A DNA stretch of 36,668 bases from Methanomicrobia archaeon. Lineage in GTDB: Archaea; Halobacteriota; Bog-38; Methanoflorentales; Methanoflorentaceae. The stretch lies in NCBI GenBank assembly GCA_015661395.1, contig JACWML010000013.1, positions 1-36,668 on the forward strand, in the 5' to 3' direction. This document shows, piece after piece, positions 16,214-23,167 of the stretch. How positions within the stretch are numbered: position 1 is the stretch's first letter; the number at the start of each line of letters is the position of its first letter. A program made the translations under genes and the position numbers. A model generated the notes under the pieces. That model saw only the letters and a program-made list of their open reading frames with translations, was not told the DNA's origin and did not search any database.

Positions 16214-16235
16214 CCTTTTAATCTTTCTTGCGATT
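16214..16235 (-). promoter_or_regulatory. Shared RDD upstream element, copy 1
   Basis: On the minus strand this reads aatcgcaagaaagattaaaagg. It is nearly identical to the elements upstream of paralogues 2 and 3. The gattaaaagg part fits a TATA box and the caagaaa part fits a BRE, about 45-50 nt from the start codon. Confidence 0.6.
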
Positions 16236-16420
16236 TGCTCTGATTGTGTGCGTGCTGTGGTTTCCTTTCGGCGTTACGCAACGATCGGCTCACTCAATAT
16301 TGCAAAATCGCAACGCGCTGTTCTCATTTCAAATCCTTTCGCTAGATGTGCCTGCCTGCGGGGTCGTACTTGCAGACTCAGAGCGACGATATGCGCAAAG
16401 TTAGCCGGTTATTGGCGAAC

Positions 16421-16450
16421 AAAAAAAGAGAAGAAGGGGCTTACACCCCT
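16421..16450 (-). terminator. Hairpin plus T-run after RDD paralogue 2
   Basis: On the minus strand AGGGG-tgtaag-CCCCT is followed by tcttctcttttttt, starting just past the stop codon at 16453. This has the form of an intrinsic-type terminator. Confidence 0.55.
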
Positions 16451-16452
16451 AA

Positions 16453-17142
16453 TCACGCTTTCAATACGACGGTGTGCGCGACGCGATCGCCGAAACGTTG
16501 TTTCTTGTCTGAGGTCCAAATGAGGATTGCGCCGAGCAGGTAGGGGATGACGTATGGAATCCCGTCGATGACCAACAAAATTGTTCGTATTGCCGCTTCG
16601 CCATAACTGATCGCTGAGTAATCCGCCTCTTTGACTACTTTTATCTTGACTACCATCATGCCCACAGTCTGCCCATAGCGCCCTAGAAGCAATATGAAGT
16701 ACAGAAGAGAGATGATGGCTTCGATCACTGCTGCCGCATAGTTCGCTGCGCCGAAAGGCAAGGCCAGTATTGTGGATATGATGCTTATGATTATTACATC
16801 GATGAGTATCGCGACAAAGCGAATAGCGACGCCCTGATAATGCATTTCAAAGCCTTGTGCAGAGTAAGGCGCTTGCGCCCCTGGTGCTGCGTACGCAGCA
16901 ACGGGCTCCGCGGCTGCTGGGCCTTGGACTGGTTGTGTAACGGCAGCTATTGGTGCGCCACAGCTTTCGCAGAACTTGGCTCCGGGTGCTGCTGGAGTGC
17001 CGCATTGTGTACATTTGTCTTCGTCGACGTGTTTCACCTCCGCAGGTTGCGAAGCGGCCGCAAACGGAGCGCCACAGCTTTCGCAGAACTTGGCTCCGGG
17101 TGCTGCTGGAGTGCCGCATTGTGTACATTTGTCTTCGTCCAA
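16453..17142 (-). CDS. Zinc-ribbon RDD-family membrane protein, paralogue 2, with duplicated zinc ribbon
   Basis: The protein has 229 aa. Unlike its three neighbours it has two zinc ribbons, near residues 6-25 and 44-63, each CTQCG, 12 residues, CESCG. A linker and the RDD domain (GVAIRFVAILIDVIIISI onwards, ending with DKKQRFGDRVAHTVV) follow. The second ribbon comes from an 87-bp direct repeat with 114-bp period, in which the ancestral ribosome binding site now encodes Ala-Glu-Val. The TTG at 17142 is chosen because GGAGGTGA lies 5 nt upstream, as in the paralogues. The ribbon may bind metal or a partner on the cytoplasmic side. The transported or sensed substrate is unknown. Confidence 0.85.
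   Translation of the reverse strand: MDEDKCTQCGTPAAPGAKFCESCGAPFAAASQPAEVKHVDEDKCTQCGTPAAPGAKFCESCGAPIAAVTQPVQGPAAAEPVAAYAAPGAQAPYSAQGFEMHYQGVAIRFVAILIDVIIISIISTILALPFGAANYAAAVIEAIISLLYFILLLGRYGQTVGMMVVKIKVVKEADYSAISYGEAAIRTILLVIDGIPYVIPYLLGAILIWTSDKKQRFGDRVAHTVVLKA
16955..17041. repeat. Intragenic direct repeat, copy A
   Basis: This 87-bp segment matches 17069-17155 at 85 of 87 positions by eye. It covers the zinc-ribbon codons plus the ribosome-binding-site sequence. Confidence 0.9.
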
Positions 17143-17155
17143 GTGTTTCACCTCC
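17069..17155. repeat. Intragenic direct repeat, copy B (original 5' end)
   Basis: This is the partner of 16955-17041, offset by 114 bp. It contains the functional GGAGGTGA of paralogue 2 and its TTG start. Copy A has a GTC where this copy has TTG. Confidence 0.9.
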
Positions 17156-17181
17156 TTTTTTTAAAACAATAGAGTCAGCAT

Positions 17182-17206
17182 CCCTTTTTAATCTTTTCTT
17201 GTGATT
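17182..17206 (-). promoter_or_regulatory. Shared RDD upstream element, copy 2
   Basis: On the minus strand the element reads aatcacaagaaaagattaaa, then aaggg. It matches copies 1 and 3 and includes a TATA-like core and a BRE-like purine tract. Confidence 0.6.
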
Positions 17207-17407
17207 GCAGTCAAACCACTGAATTATACGGATTTTCTCGGATCGGCGCCCTAGAAGCTGGATTCGCGGCGGGCATCAAGAACCAGTCCTCGCTAAAAAG
17301 ATTTATCTTGCGCTTATAATGAGCCGAAACACTCTTCGTGGGGCAGATGTTGTCCGTTTTACACGGCAGGCACCAGCAAAGACCAAAAACTCTGTCGATG
17401 CTAGTGA

Positions 17408-17430
17408 TAAGAAAAGGGGGCACGAGGCCC
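17408..17430 (-). terminator. Hairpin plus T-rich tail after RDD paralogue 3
   Basis: On the minus strand GGGC-ctcgt-GCCC is followed by ccttttcttatc directly after the stop at 17433. The stem is short, so the call is moderate. Confidence 0.4.
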
Positions 17431-17432
17431 AT

Positions 17433-18041
17433 TTATGCTTTAACCACGACCGTGTGCGCGACGCGATCGCCGAGGCGCTGTTTCTCTTCGGAAGACCAAA
17501 TGAGGATTGCGCCCAGCAGATAGGGGATTATATATGGGATCAGATCAAGAAACCGCAGGATCGTTCGGACCGCAGCTTCGGAATAGTCGATCGGTGCGCC
17601 GTCTGCTTCTCGTACGACTTTGATCCTGACGGCCATCTTCCCGACAGTCTGTCCGTAGTGACCCTCTAGCAACGTGAAGTACAAAACAAAGACTGCGAGC
17701 GAAACTAGTCCGCCGACAGCACTGGCCAGTGAAACAGTGACTGTTCCTGAAGCACTGTTCGTAATGACTGCAAGCGCATTGAACGGGATTGACGATATAC
17801 CCCCGATGATGGCTATAATTATGGTATCGATTAGGATCGCGACAAACCGAATGGCGACGCCTTGGTAGGGCGGTGCGATGTGCGGCACGTAAGAACGAGG
17901 TGCTTGATACCCTGGCGCAGGAGCGAACGTGGCCCGTGCGGGTTGTGCTGCTGGGGCCGAGAGTGGTGCGCCACAGCTCTCGCAGTATTTAGTGCCCGGT
18001 GACGCTGGAGTCCCGCATTGTGCACATTGATTTTCGTTCAA
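17433..18041 (-). CDS. Zinc-ribbon RDD-family membrane protein, paralogue 3
   Basis: The 202-aa protein has one N-terminal zinc ribbon (CAQCG, 12 residues, CESCG). A Pro/Ala-rich linker follows, then an RDD domain opening with YQGVAIRFVAILIDTIIIA. The central loop before the second hydrophobic segment is longer than in paralogues 1 and 2 (SNSASGTVTVSLASAVG-type Ser/Thr stretch). It ends with SEEKQRLGDRVAHTVVV. The TTG at 18041 is chosen because GGAGGTGA lies 4 nt upstream. It has its own upstream element and downstream hairpin, so it is probably transcribed alone. Confidence 0.85.
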   Translation of the reverse strand: MNENQCAQCGTPASPGTKYCESCGAPLSAPAAQPARATFAPAPGYQAPRSYVPHIAPPYQGVAIRFVAILIDTIIIAIIGGISSIPFNALAVITNSASGTVTVSLASAVGGLVSLAVFVLYFTLLEGHYGQTVGKMAVRIKVVREADGAPIDYSEAAVRTILRFLDLIPYIIPYLLGAILIWSSEEKQRLGDRVAHTVVVKA

Positions 18042-18076
18042 ATATTTCACCTCCTTCTTAAGCCTTAGGAAAGCTA

Positions 18077-18100
18077 CCCTCTTAATCTTTTCTTGCGATT
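18077..18100 (-). promoter_or_regulatory. Shared RDD upstream element, copy 3
   Basis: On the minus strand it reads aatcgcaagaaaagattaag, then aggg. It is the third copy of the element and lies about 40 nt before the start codon of paralogue 3. Confidence 0.6.
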
Positions 18101-18290
18101 CTACACTGTCGCTCTCAGTGGCCTCGTTTGCTATGAGCGATACCTAGCGTCGATCGACGCGAATAGCGGCTGCAATTTTAGTGCATTCTGCCATGGCAGA
18201 ATCAAGAAACGGGAAATCCACGAGGGGGCAGAGTAGCAGAAGCTAGGCGGTCAGCTATATATCCACAAAACCGGTGCCACTCTAGAACAC

Positions 18291-18315
18291 AAGAAAAGAT
18301 CGGAGCGCGCCGATC
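18291..18315 (-). terminator. Hairpin plus T-run at the end of RDD paralogue 4
   Basis: On the minus strand GATCGG-cgcgct-CCGATC is followed by ttttcttg. The 6-bp stem overlaps the stop codon of paralogue 4. Confidence 0.55.
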
Positions 18316-18925
18316 ACTTGCTGACTACAACAGTGTGTGCGACACGATCTCCGAGGCGCTGTTTCTCATCGGACGTCCAGATAAAAATTGCCCCTATTAG
18401 ATAGTCGAACAAGCCGTCGATGATGCGGAGGACAGTGCGCACAGCTGCTTCTCCGTAGTCGATCGGTGCCCCATCCGCTTCTCGCACGACCTTGATGCTG
18501 AGTGCCATCTTGCCTACCGTTTGCCCATAACGCCCCTCCAACAGCGTAAAGTAGAGGAACCATACGACTAGTCCTACGACAGATAGTGCAATAATAGGCC
18601 CCAGTGAAACCGCTGACACGTTGCCGTTCGTGACGTTGACAGCTATAGCCGCCACGAGGAGTGGGATCGCTAGTATGCCAGAAATAACCCCGATAATGAG
18701 GTAATCAATGAGTATCGCGACAAAGCGAATGGCAACGCCTTGATAGGGCGTAGGAGTGCCCGTGTAGTACGCAGGCGCTTGATAGGTCGGCGAAGGCTGC
18801 ATAGCAGAAGGAACCTGTTGTGAAGGGTGCGCCCTCTGACCGGTCAGCGTCGCGCCACAGGCCGCACAGAATTGTGCGCCTGGCGACGCGGGAGTACCGC
18901 ATTGTGCGCATTCTTCTTCATTCAC
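18314..18925 (-). CDS. Zinc-ribbon RDD-family membrane protein, paralogue 4
   Basis: The 203-aa protein has a zinc ribbon (CAQCG, 12 residues, CAACG), a Pro/Gln linker and an RDD domain starting YQGVAIRFVAILIDYLIIGV. It keeps the TVLRIIDGLFDYLIG and DEKQRLGDRVAHTVVV stretches. The GTG at 18925 is preceded by GGAGTGA at 5 nt, a weaker version of the site used by the other three. The region upstream (atactaaaagc) is TATA-like but lacks the shared element of paralogues 1-3. It is the first of the four in gene order on this strand. Confidence 0.83.
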   Translation of the reverse strand: MNEEECAQCGTPASPGAQFCAACGATLTGQRAHPSQQVPSAMQPSPTYQAPAYYTGTPTPYQGVAIRFVAILIDYLIIGVISGILAIPLLVAAIAVNVTNGNVSAVSLGPIIALSVVGLVVWFLYFTLLEGRYGQTVGKMALSIKVVREADGAPIDYGEAAVRTVLRIIDGLFDYLIGAIFIWTSDEKQRLGDRVAHTVVVSK

Positions 18926-19441
18926 GTATTTCACTCCTTTTTTTAGGAGTGTGCTGCTTTTAGTATTTCAAGCCTTCTTTCGCTTTCAGGATCCGAAAAG
19001 TGCGTTTATGCGCCTCTTAGACGTTGCGAAGGAGATAAATCAGGAGCTTTTCTTGCACGTCAGCCACTTTTGCTGTGAGACGGGCGACGTTCACGTGATG
19101 CGTGACATCGTCCCGCACTTTGCAGCAAGCTACTTTGCCAAACTTTACCAAACTTTACCACTGCGCAATATGCGGGTAGATCGAGTTTGCTTATCGGGCA
19201 AAAAAACGAGCGACCTTTTGCTCGGCAACGTTAACTGCAACATAGATAGATTATATATCTTTTTTTTGTAATCTAAAATATATCTTTAACTTCAGCGGTG
19301 GCGTGCGTTTCCGTCTCGAATCACACGTGAGGACGCTTCATCAATGCGACCGGAACGATCCTAGTATTTGTCGGCCTATCGCCAAGCTCGATTGCTCATA
19401 GTCCAGTATTCGAAACACACTAGCGATTCGTAGCGCGCAAT
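18926..19441. other. Gene-poor stretch between RDD paralogue 4 and the methyltransferase
   Basis: No convincing gene is seen. A + strand frame from 18951 to 19271 has no ribosome binding site and weak protein character. The stretch contains an 11-bp direct repeat (ccaaactttaccaaacttta, near 19137-19160) and an A/T-rich tract at 19240-19290. Confidence 0.5.
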
Positions 19442-20107
19442 CTATTTTAAAGCGGCCTCTTTCCGCTCCACGAAGGAGTAGCTGGCGAGATGCGAAGCAG
19501 ATTTGCTGTGCACTTCAATGGTTCGCAAATCAAGAATCGTAAAATGGGAATCGAAAAGCGCACGGAGCTCGCTTTCGGATGAGAAATACAGCACGGTGCC
19601 TAGCGGTGTCCTTCTATACTTTCCCACGCCGCTAAACGCGGGATCTCTCTCATTGAAGCACAGTGAGAGATACTTTGCTTTTGGATTAAGGAGCCGATGC
19701 ACGTTCGCTACGTACTGCTGGCGCTGCTCAGGGAAAATGTGGTGCAACAACTCCCAATCGTAGGCAAAGTCAAATTTTCCCGTGACGTCTTCCAAATCGC
19801 CGAGGACATCAGCAACAAGAAAAGTGCATTCGACCCCTTTTTTCGTTGCATTCTCCTTGGCGCGCTTGATCGTCGTGGGGGCACTATCCACTCCCGTGAC
19901 CTCAAACCCCCTGCGCGCAAGCCACACCGCGTAGTTGCCGGCACCGCAGCCGAGATCAATCGCTCGGCACGGAGTGACGATTCGACTGTTGACGAGCGCC
20001 ACCAGCGCCTCAGGTGGGGTTTCTATGTTCCAAGGAATCAGCTCCAGAGGTGTCTTTTGGTAAATCTCGTCAATCTCGATGTGCTTCATGGGATCAAAGT
20101 TGGTCAC
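19442..20107 (-). CDS. Class I SAM-dependent methyltransferase
   Basis: The protein has 221 aa from a GTG at 20107, or 215 aa from an ATG at 20089 (MKHIEIDEIYQ). The SAM-binding fold is clear: motif I AIDLGCGAGNYAVWLA (about 55-70), the acidic strand-2 end TGVDSAP, TFLVADVL and the motif-IV-like FDFAYDWELLHHI. The C-terminal half (RTPLGTVLYFSSESEL) resembles thiopurine/tellurite-type small-molecule methyltransferases, but the substrate cannot be deduced. Neither start has a strong ribosome binding site. The 51-aa zinc-ribbon gene lies 150 nt upstream on the same strand. Confidence 0.85.
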   Translation of the reverse strand: MTNFDPMKHIEIDEIYQKTPLELIPWNIETPPEALVALVNSRIVTPCRAIDLGCGAGNYAVWLARRGFEVTGVDSAPTTIKRAKENATKKGVECTFLVADVLGDLEDVTGKFDFAYDWELLHHIFPEQRQQYVANVHRLLNPKAKYLSLCFNERDPAFSGVGKYRRTPLGTVLYFSSESELRALFDSHFTILDLRTIEVHSKSASHLASYSFVERKEAALK

Positions 20108-20192
20108 GTCTAGTACCTTAATTAGCAGGCTTGATGTGTCGGCCGACGTGAAATGCCCACTTTTTAAAGAGCGCTGCTGTGATGACCCGGAC

Positions 20193-20262
20193 GATCAGAC
20201 TTCTTGCTTGCGCGCAGCATCGCTGCGAGACCTCAAAAAAACAGCTGCGAGCGCGTCTGATC
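20193..20262 (-). terminator. Nested inverted repeats after the small zinc-ribbon gene
   Basis: Outer arms gatcagac (20193-20200) and gtctgatc (20255-20262) enclose an inner perfect hairpin CGCAGC-atc-GCTGCG (20213-20227). On the minus strand there is also a run of seven T. It begins inside the stop codon of the 51-aa gene. It could be a terminator or a structured 3' RNA. Confidence 0.4.
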
Positions 20263-20416
20263 AATCGTCGGGAAGCTCCTCAAGATCGCTTGATTGGCAC
20301 GAGGGACACGCGGGGTCCTCGCCGACCGCCTTGAACTTCTTTCCGCACGCACTGCACCGATAGTTCTTAGGCCACACTATCTCTTCATCTCCGAACGGGC
20401 CGCCTACCGAACACAC
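20261..20416 (-). CDS. Small zinc-ribbon protein, 51 aa
   Basis: The protein reads MCSVGGPFGDEEIVWPK, then NYRCSACGKKFKAVG, then EDPACPSCQSSDLEEL and PDD. It has a CxxC-x13-CxxC zinc ribbon (CSAC and CPSC) and acidic ends. The GTG start at 20416 has GAGG about 5 nt upstream (gaggaagtcGTG). Small zinc ribbons like this are common in methanogens and resemble rubredoxin-like or FmdB-like ribbons; no function is known. It is too short for routine ORF cut-offs but the metal motif and composition are convincing. It lies between the nitrogenase-like cassette and the methyltransferase, all on the minus strand. Confidence 0.75.
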   Translation of the reverse strand: MCSVGGPFGDEEIVWPKNYRCSACGKKFKAVGEDPACPSCQSSDLEELPDD

Positions 20417-20634
20417 GACTTCCTCACTCTCCTAACAGGCGCCTACGCACCCATACTTGGTTGTGCTTCTCTTTGTATCATTCTTGCCCGCGACATCCGT
20501 GGACTCTGTTGATCCGGCTCCGCAGACCACCCTTTATGCTGAGGCAAAGCGGCGCTTTCATTTTCGGGCGCTTGCGTCAGCATAATCGAATGCGACCAGC
20601 GAGAGCGTGCCGACGGGGCGGGGCGCAAGCGGAG

Positions 20635-20802
20635 CTACCCGAATTTTGGCGTGAAACGCTTGCCGCTGTCGCCGGGATAAGGTTCCGTATGGCGAAAGCG
20701 ATTTTCCCATATCTCCAGAGGTATCGAAGCAAAGGCCTGACAGACGCGGGGGCTAATGTAGTTCTTACAACTTTGACACAACGGGATGTTTTTTTGTTTC
20801 AC
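20635..20802 (-). CDS. Small Cys-containing protein, 55 aa, end of the nitrogenase-like cassette
   Basis: The protein reads MKQKNIPLCQSCKNYISPR, then VCQAFASIPLEIWENRFRH, then TEPYPGDSGKRFTPKFG. Three cysteines (9, 12, 21) sit in CQSC and VCQAF and could bind a metal. The C-terminal pattern (IP-EIW, H, PYPGD-G-RF-P) recalls a widespread family of small conserved proteins of unknown function. The GTG at 20802 is chosen because GAGGCGAAC directly precedes it; a stop lies 13 codons upstream. It begins 42 nt after the NifH-like gene on the same strand, so it is probably co-transcribed. A role as electron carrier or assembly helper is conjecture. Confidence 0.75.
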   Translation of the reverse strand: MKQKNIPLCQSCKNYISPRVCQAFASIPLEIWENRFRHTEPYPGDSGKRFTPKFG

Positions 20803-20844
20803 GTTCGCCTCACACGGCAGGCAACGGTTTGGCCGCTAAGCCGG

Positions 20845-21699
20845 TCAAATGGCCTCAGCCCTCACCAGGTGTTGCCGATATAGGTCTTCGAGCTCGGGCA
20901 GCTCCTCCACAGGCGTCGGGATCACTTTCACGTCGTTTTCCATCACCTTCCGCGCAAGATCCCGGAAAATCGCCGCCTCCTCTGACTGAGGGGCATGTTC
21001 GACCACGGCGCGCCCTTCGAGCTCGCACGCTTGAATGACGGAGCTGCGCGGAACAAATTCCACAAACGCGCTGCCCAAACGCTGAGCAAACGCAGGAACC
21101 ACGGCCCGCTCCAACGCCTCATCGCCGTTGCTGTTGCAGATTATCCCTGACAGCCCTGTGTCGCCGCGGCGCGCAAGACGTTGCACCGCCCGCGCAATGT
21201 TGTTCGCCGCGTAGATGCTCATAAAGCCTCCGGAACAAACGAGGTAGATCTCACTCGCAAATCCTTCGCGGATGGGCATCGCAAACCCGCCGCAGACGAC
21301 GTCGCCGAGCACGTCGTAAATGGCCACGTCAATCGCAAAGGTTTCAAACGCCTTGAGGTCTTTCAGAATTTGGAGCGCCGTGAGAACCCCGCGCCCCGCA
21401 CAGCCGATTCCAGGCTCCGGACCTCCCGCTTCGACGCAGTAGATGCCGCTTGGCGTCTTAAAGACGATGTCGTCGAGCGAAATGGCGTGCGCGTCCTGTC
21501 CGTGGCGCAGCTTGTCTCTGTAGATCTCCAAGACAGCGGGGATGAGGTGCCCACCCGCGAGTATCCTCGTTGAGTCTCGCTTTGGGTCGCAGCCGACCTG
21601 CATGACGTTGACCCCTCGCTCATTGAGGGCCGCTGAGATGTTCGAAGCGATGGTGCTCTTTCCGATTCCTCCCTTACCATAGATTGCGATTTGTTTCAT
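20845..21699 (-). CDS. NifH-like ATPase (nitrogenase reductase superfamily)
   Basis: The 284-aa protein is a full-length NifH/ChlL/CfbC-type homodimeric Fe-protein. It has the P-loop YGKGGIGKST (7-16), VGCDPKRDST (35-44) and the two [4Fe-4S] cysteines, GPEPGIGCAGRGV (Cys100, with the NifH ADP-ribosylation-type Arg103) and DVLGDVVCGGFAMPIR (Cys136). It would couple ATP hydrolysis to low-potential electron transfer to its D/K partner. The ATG at 21699 has AGAGGAGAC about 8 nt upstream; the longer frame is a reading into the previous gene. It starts 13 nt after the NifK-like stop. Group IV membership (CfbC, MarH and unknown types) is inferred from context, not from a tree. Confidence 0.93.
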   Translation of the reverse strand: MKQIAIYGKGGIGKSTIASNISAALNERGVNVMQVGCDPKRDSTRILAGGHLIPAVLEIYRDKLRHGQDAHAISLDDIVFKTPSGIYCVEAGGPEPGIGCAGRGVLTALQILKDLKAFETFAIDVAIYDVLGDVVCGGFAMPIREGFASEIYLVCSGGFMSIYAANNIARAVQRLARRGDTGLSGIICNSNGDEALERAVVPAFAQRLGSAFVEFVPRSSVIQACELEGRAVVEHAPQSEEAAIFRDLARKVMENDVKVIPTPVEELPELEDLYRQHLVRAEAI

Positions 21700-21712
21700 T
21701 GTGATGTCTCCT

Positions 21713-23167
21713 CTACCAGCGTGCCGCGTACCGCCGTTGCGTTGACCGCCACCGATCGCTCCACTCGTTCTGGATGCACTCGAGCAGATTGAGGATGCCG
21801 CGGTAGCCGAAGTACTCCCGATTGAGCAACCGGAACTGCCTGACAGGGCGCACGACCTCAAAGATGTACGGTACGTCCAAGCCCTCGCTCGCGTGTCGCT
21901 CGATTGTGCTCCCGAAAACGACCCGCGGCCGCACCGCCTCTAGGCTCCGCCGCGTCGCAAAGACGTCAGTCCCGTACGCGACCTGCGGAGCCAGGCCGAG
22001 GTCGTTCAGCTCTTTTTCAAGCAGGCGCTGTGCTTCGGGATGCGCCGAGCGAAGGGCAACGAGCGCGGGCGTCAGCTCCATCTCCTCGGTCGCAAAGCGG
22101 ACAAGGGGGATGCCGACCGTGGCGTCAGCTACGATAGCTGCGGGAGTCCGATAGAAAAAGCGCGCTACTGGCCAGCGCCGGCGACATGTTTCCATTACTG
22201 TGCGCTCGCCTTCGGCGATCAGCTCCTCGGCCGAGCGCTCTGCGTCGAACCGCTCTCCCAGCGCAGTGAGCCAGCGCCGCGTGTTGGTCATCCCGATGGG
22301 GAGGGGAAGATCCCAACAGAGCGGTTCGACCCCAAAAGTGTCGACAAGATGCTTGACCGCCCCGTAACCCGCGTCGTGGCTTAACTGAAGCACCCCCTCG
22401 GCGGCCGACACGCTTGCAAACTCGCTGAGCGCCGTTGCGTGGGTGAGCGTAGCGAGTACCTGAACGCCGAGCTGGCCGAGAACGTTCTTTACCCATTCCA
22501 GATCGGCCATCCACGTTGGATTGGCGTTAGCGTGCGGAGCGACGAGGCACACCGAGTGCGGGATCTTAGGACACCCGTTCCCGGTAAGCGCGCGAAGCAT
22601 CGCGTCGAGCGCGAGATCGATGCCATCGTATTGCGAACCGCGAAAACCGGCGCACTCGATGGGAACAATCGTGAAGTCAACCCGGGGTTGCATTTCCTCG
22701 CACACCGCAATGATATCGTCGCCCACGATCTCGGGCCCGCACGCGCTTAGAACGAAGAGCGCGGCGATGTCGAGCTCTTTGGCCTCAAGGATCGTGCGCG
22801 CAAGGAGCTCCTCGCCTCCGTGGACGATTTCATCCTCGCAGAGCTTGGTGCACAGCGTCGTCGTTTGGGCGTAGTCGCAGTCCTGCCAAGAAAAGGCACC
22901 GTCAACGAGATAATTGCACCCCTGTGGTGCGTGAGCGAGAACGGCACTGTCACTGACTCCTAACGCTGTTTGGGCTGCGCCGCTCAGAGCACACCTGACG
23001 TACGGGTCAAGGCACGCATCGGTGGCCGTCGTGCGCGCGGCATGCGTCTGGTCAGTTTGTTTCGTTTCCGTAGAGCATCCCTCGAAAAAGCGTCGAACGC
23101 GGCAGGCGCTGGTTTTCCATAGCTTGTCTGAGCAGTGCGGCGATGTTGTGTATGCCCCGGAAGCCAT
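21713..23167 (-). CDS. Nitrogenase-like NifK/NifD-family subunit
   Basis: The frame gives 484 residues, but the true N-terminus is uncertain. Recognisable sequence begins near residue 54. Three cysteines match P-cluster-type ligands: Cys59 (VRCALSGAAQ), Cys84 (HAPQGCNY, 25 residues later) and Cys143 (SACGPEIVGDD). CTKLCEDEIVHGGEELL and the closing EYFGYRGILNL are also family-typical. The only in-frame ATG (23167) overlaps the NifD-like gene by 116 nt and has no ribosome binding site. No ATG, GTG or TTG occurs between the NifD-like stop and Cys59. It is followed by the NifH-like gene after 13 nt. It is probably the partner subunit of a heterotetramer. Confidence 0.88.
   Translation of the reverse strand: MASGAYTTSPHCSDKLWKTSACRVRRFFEGCSTETKQTDQTHAARTTATDACLDPYVRCALSGAAQTALGVSDSAVLAHAPQGCNYLVDGAFSWQDCDYAQTTTLCTKLCEDEIVHGGEELLARTILEAKELDIAALFVLSACGPEIVGDDIIAVCEEMQPRVDFTIVPIECAGFRGSQYDGIDLALDAMLRALTGNGCPKIPHSVCLVAPHANANPTWMADLEWVKNVLGQLGVQVLATLTHATALSEFASVSAAEGVLQLSHDAGYGAVKHLVDTFGVEPLCWDLPLPIGMTNTRRWLTALGERFDAERSAEELIAEGERTVMETCRRRWPVARFFYRTPAAIVADATVGIPLVRFATEEMELTPALVALRSAHPEAQRLLEKELNDLGLAPQVAYGTDVFATRRSLEAVRPRVVFGSTIERHASEGLDVPYIFEVVRPVRQFRLLNREYFGYRGILNLLECIQNEWSDRWRSTQRRYAARW

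Noticed and set aside
18951-19271. Open frame of 106 codons upstream of RDD paralogue 4 on the + strand
   Set aside because: There is no ribosome binding site, it contains a direct repeat and an A/T tract, and no domain is recognisable.
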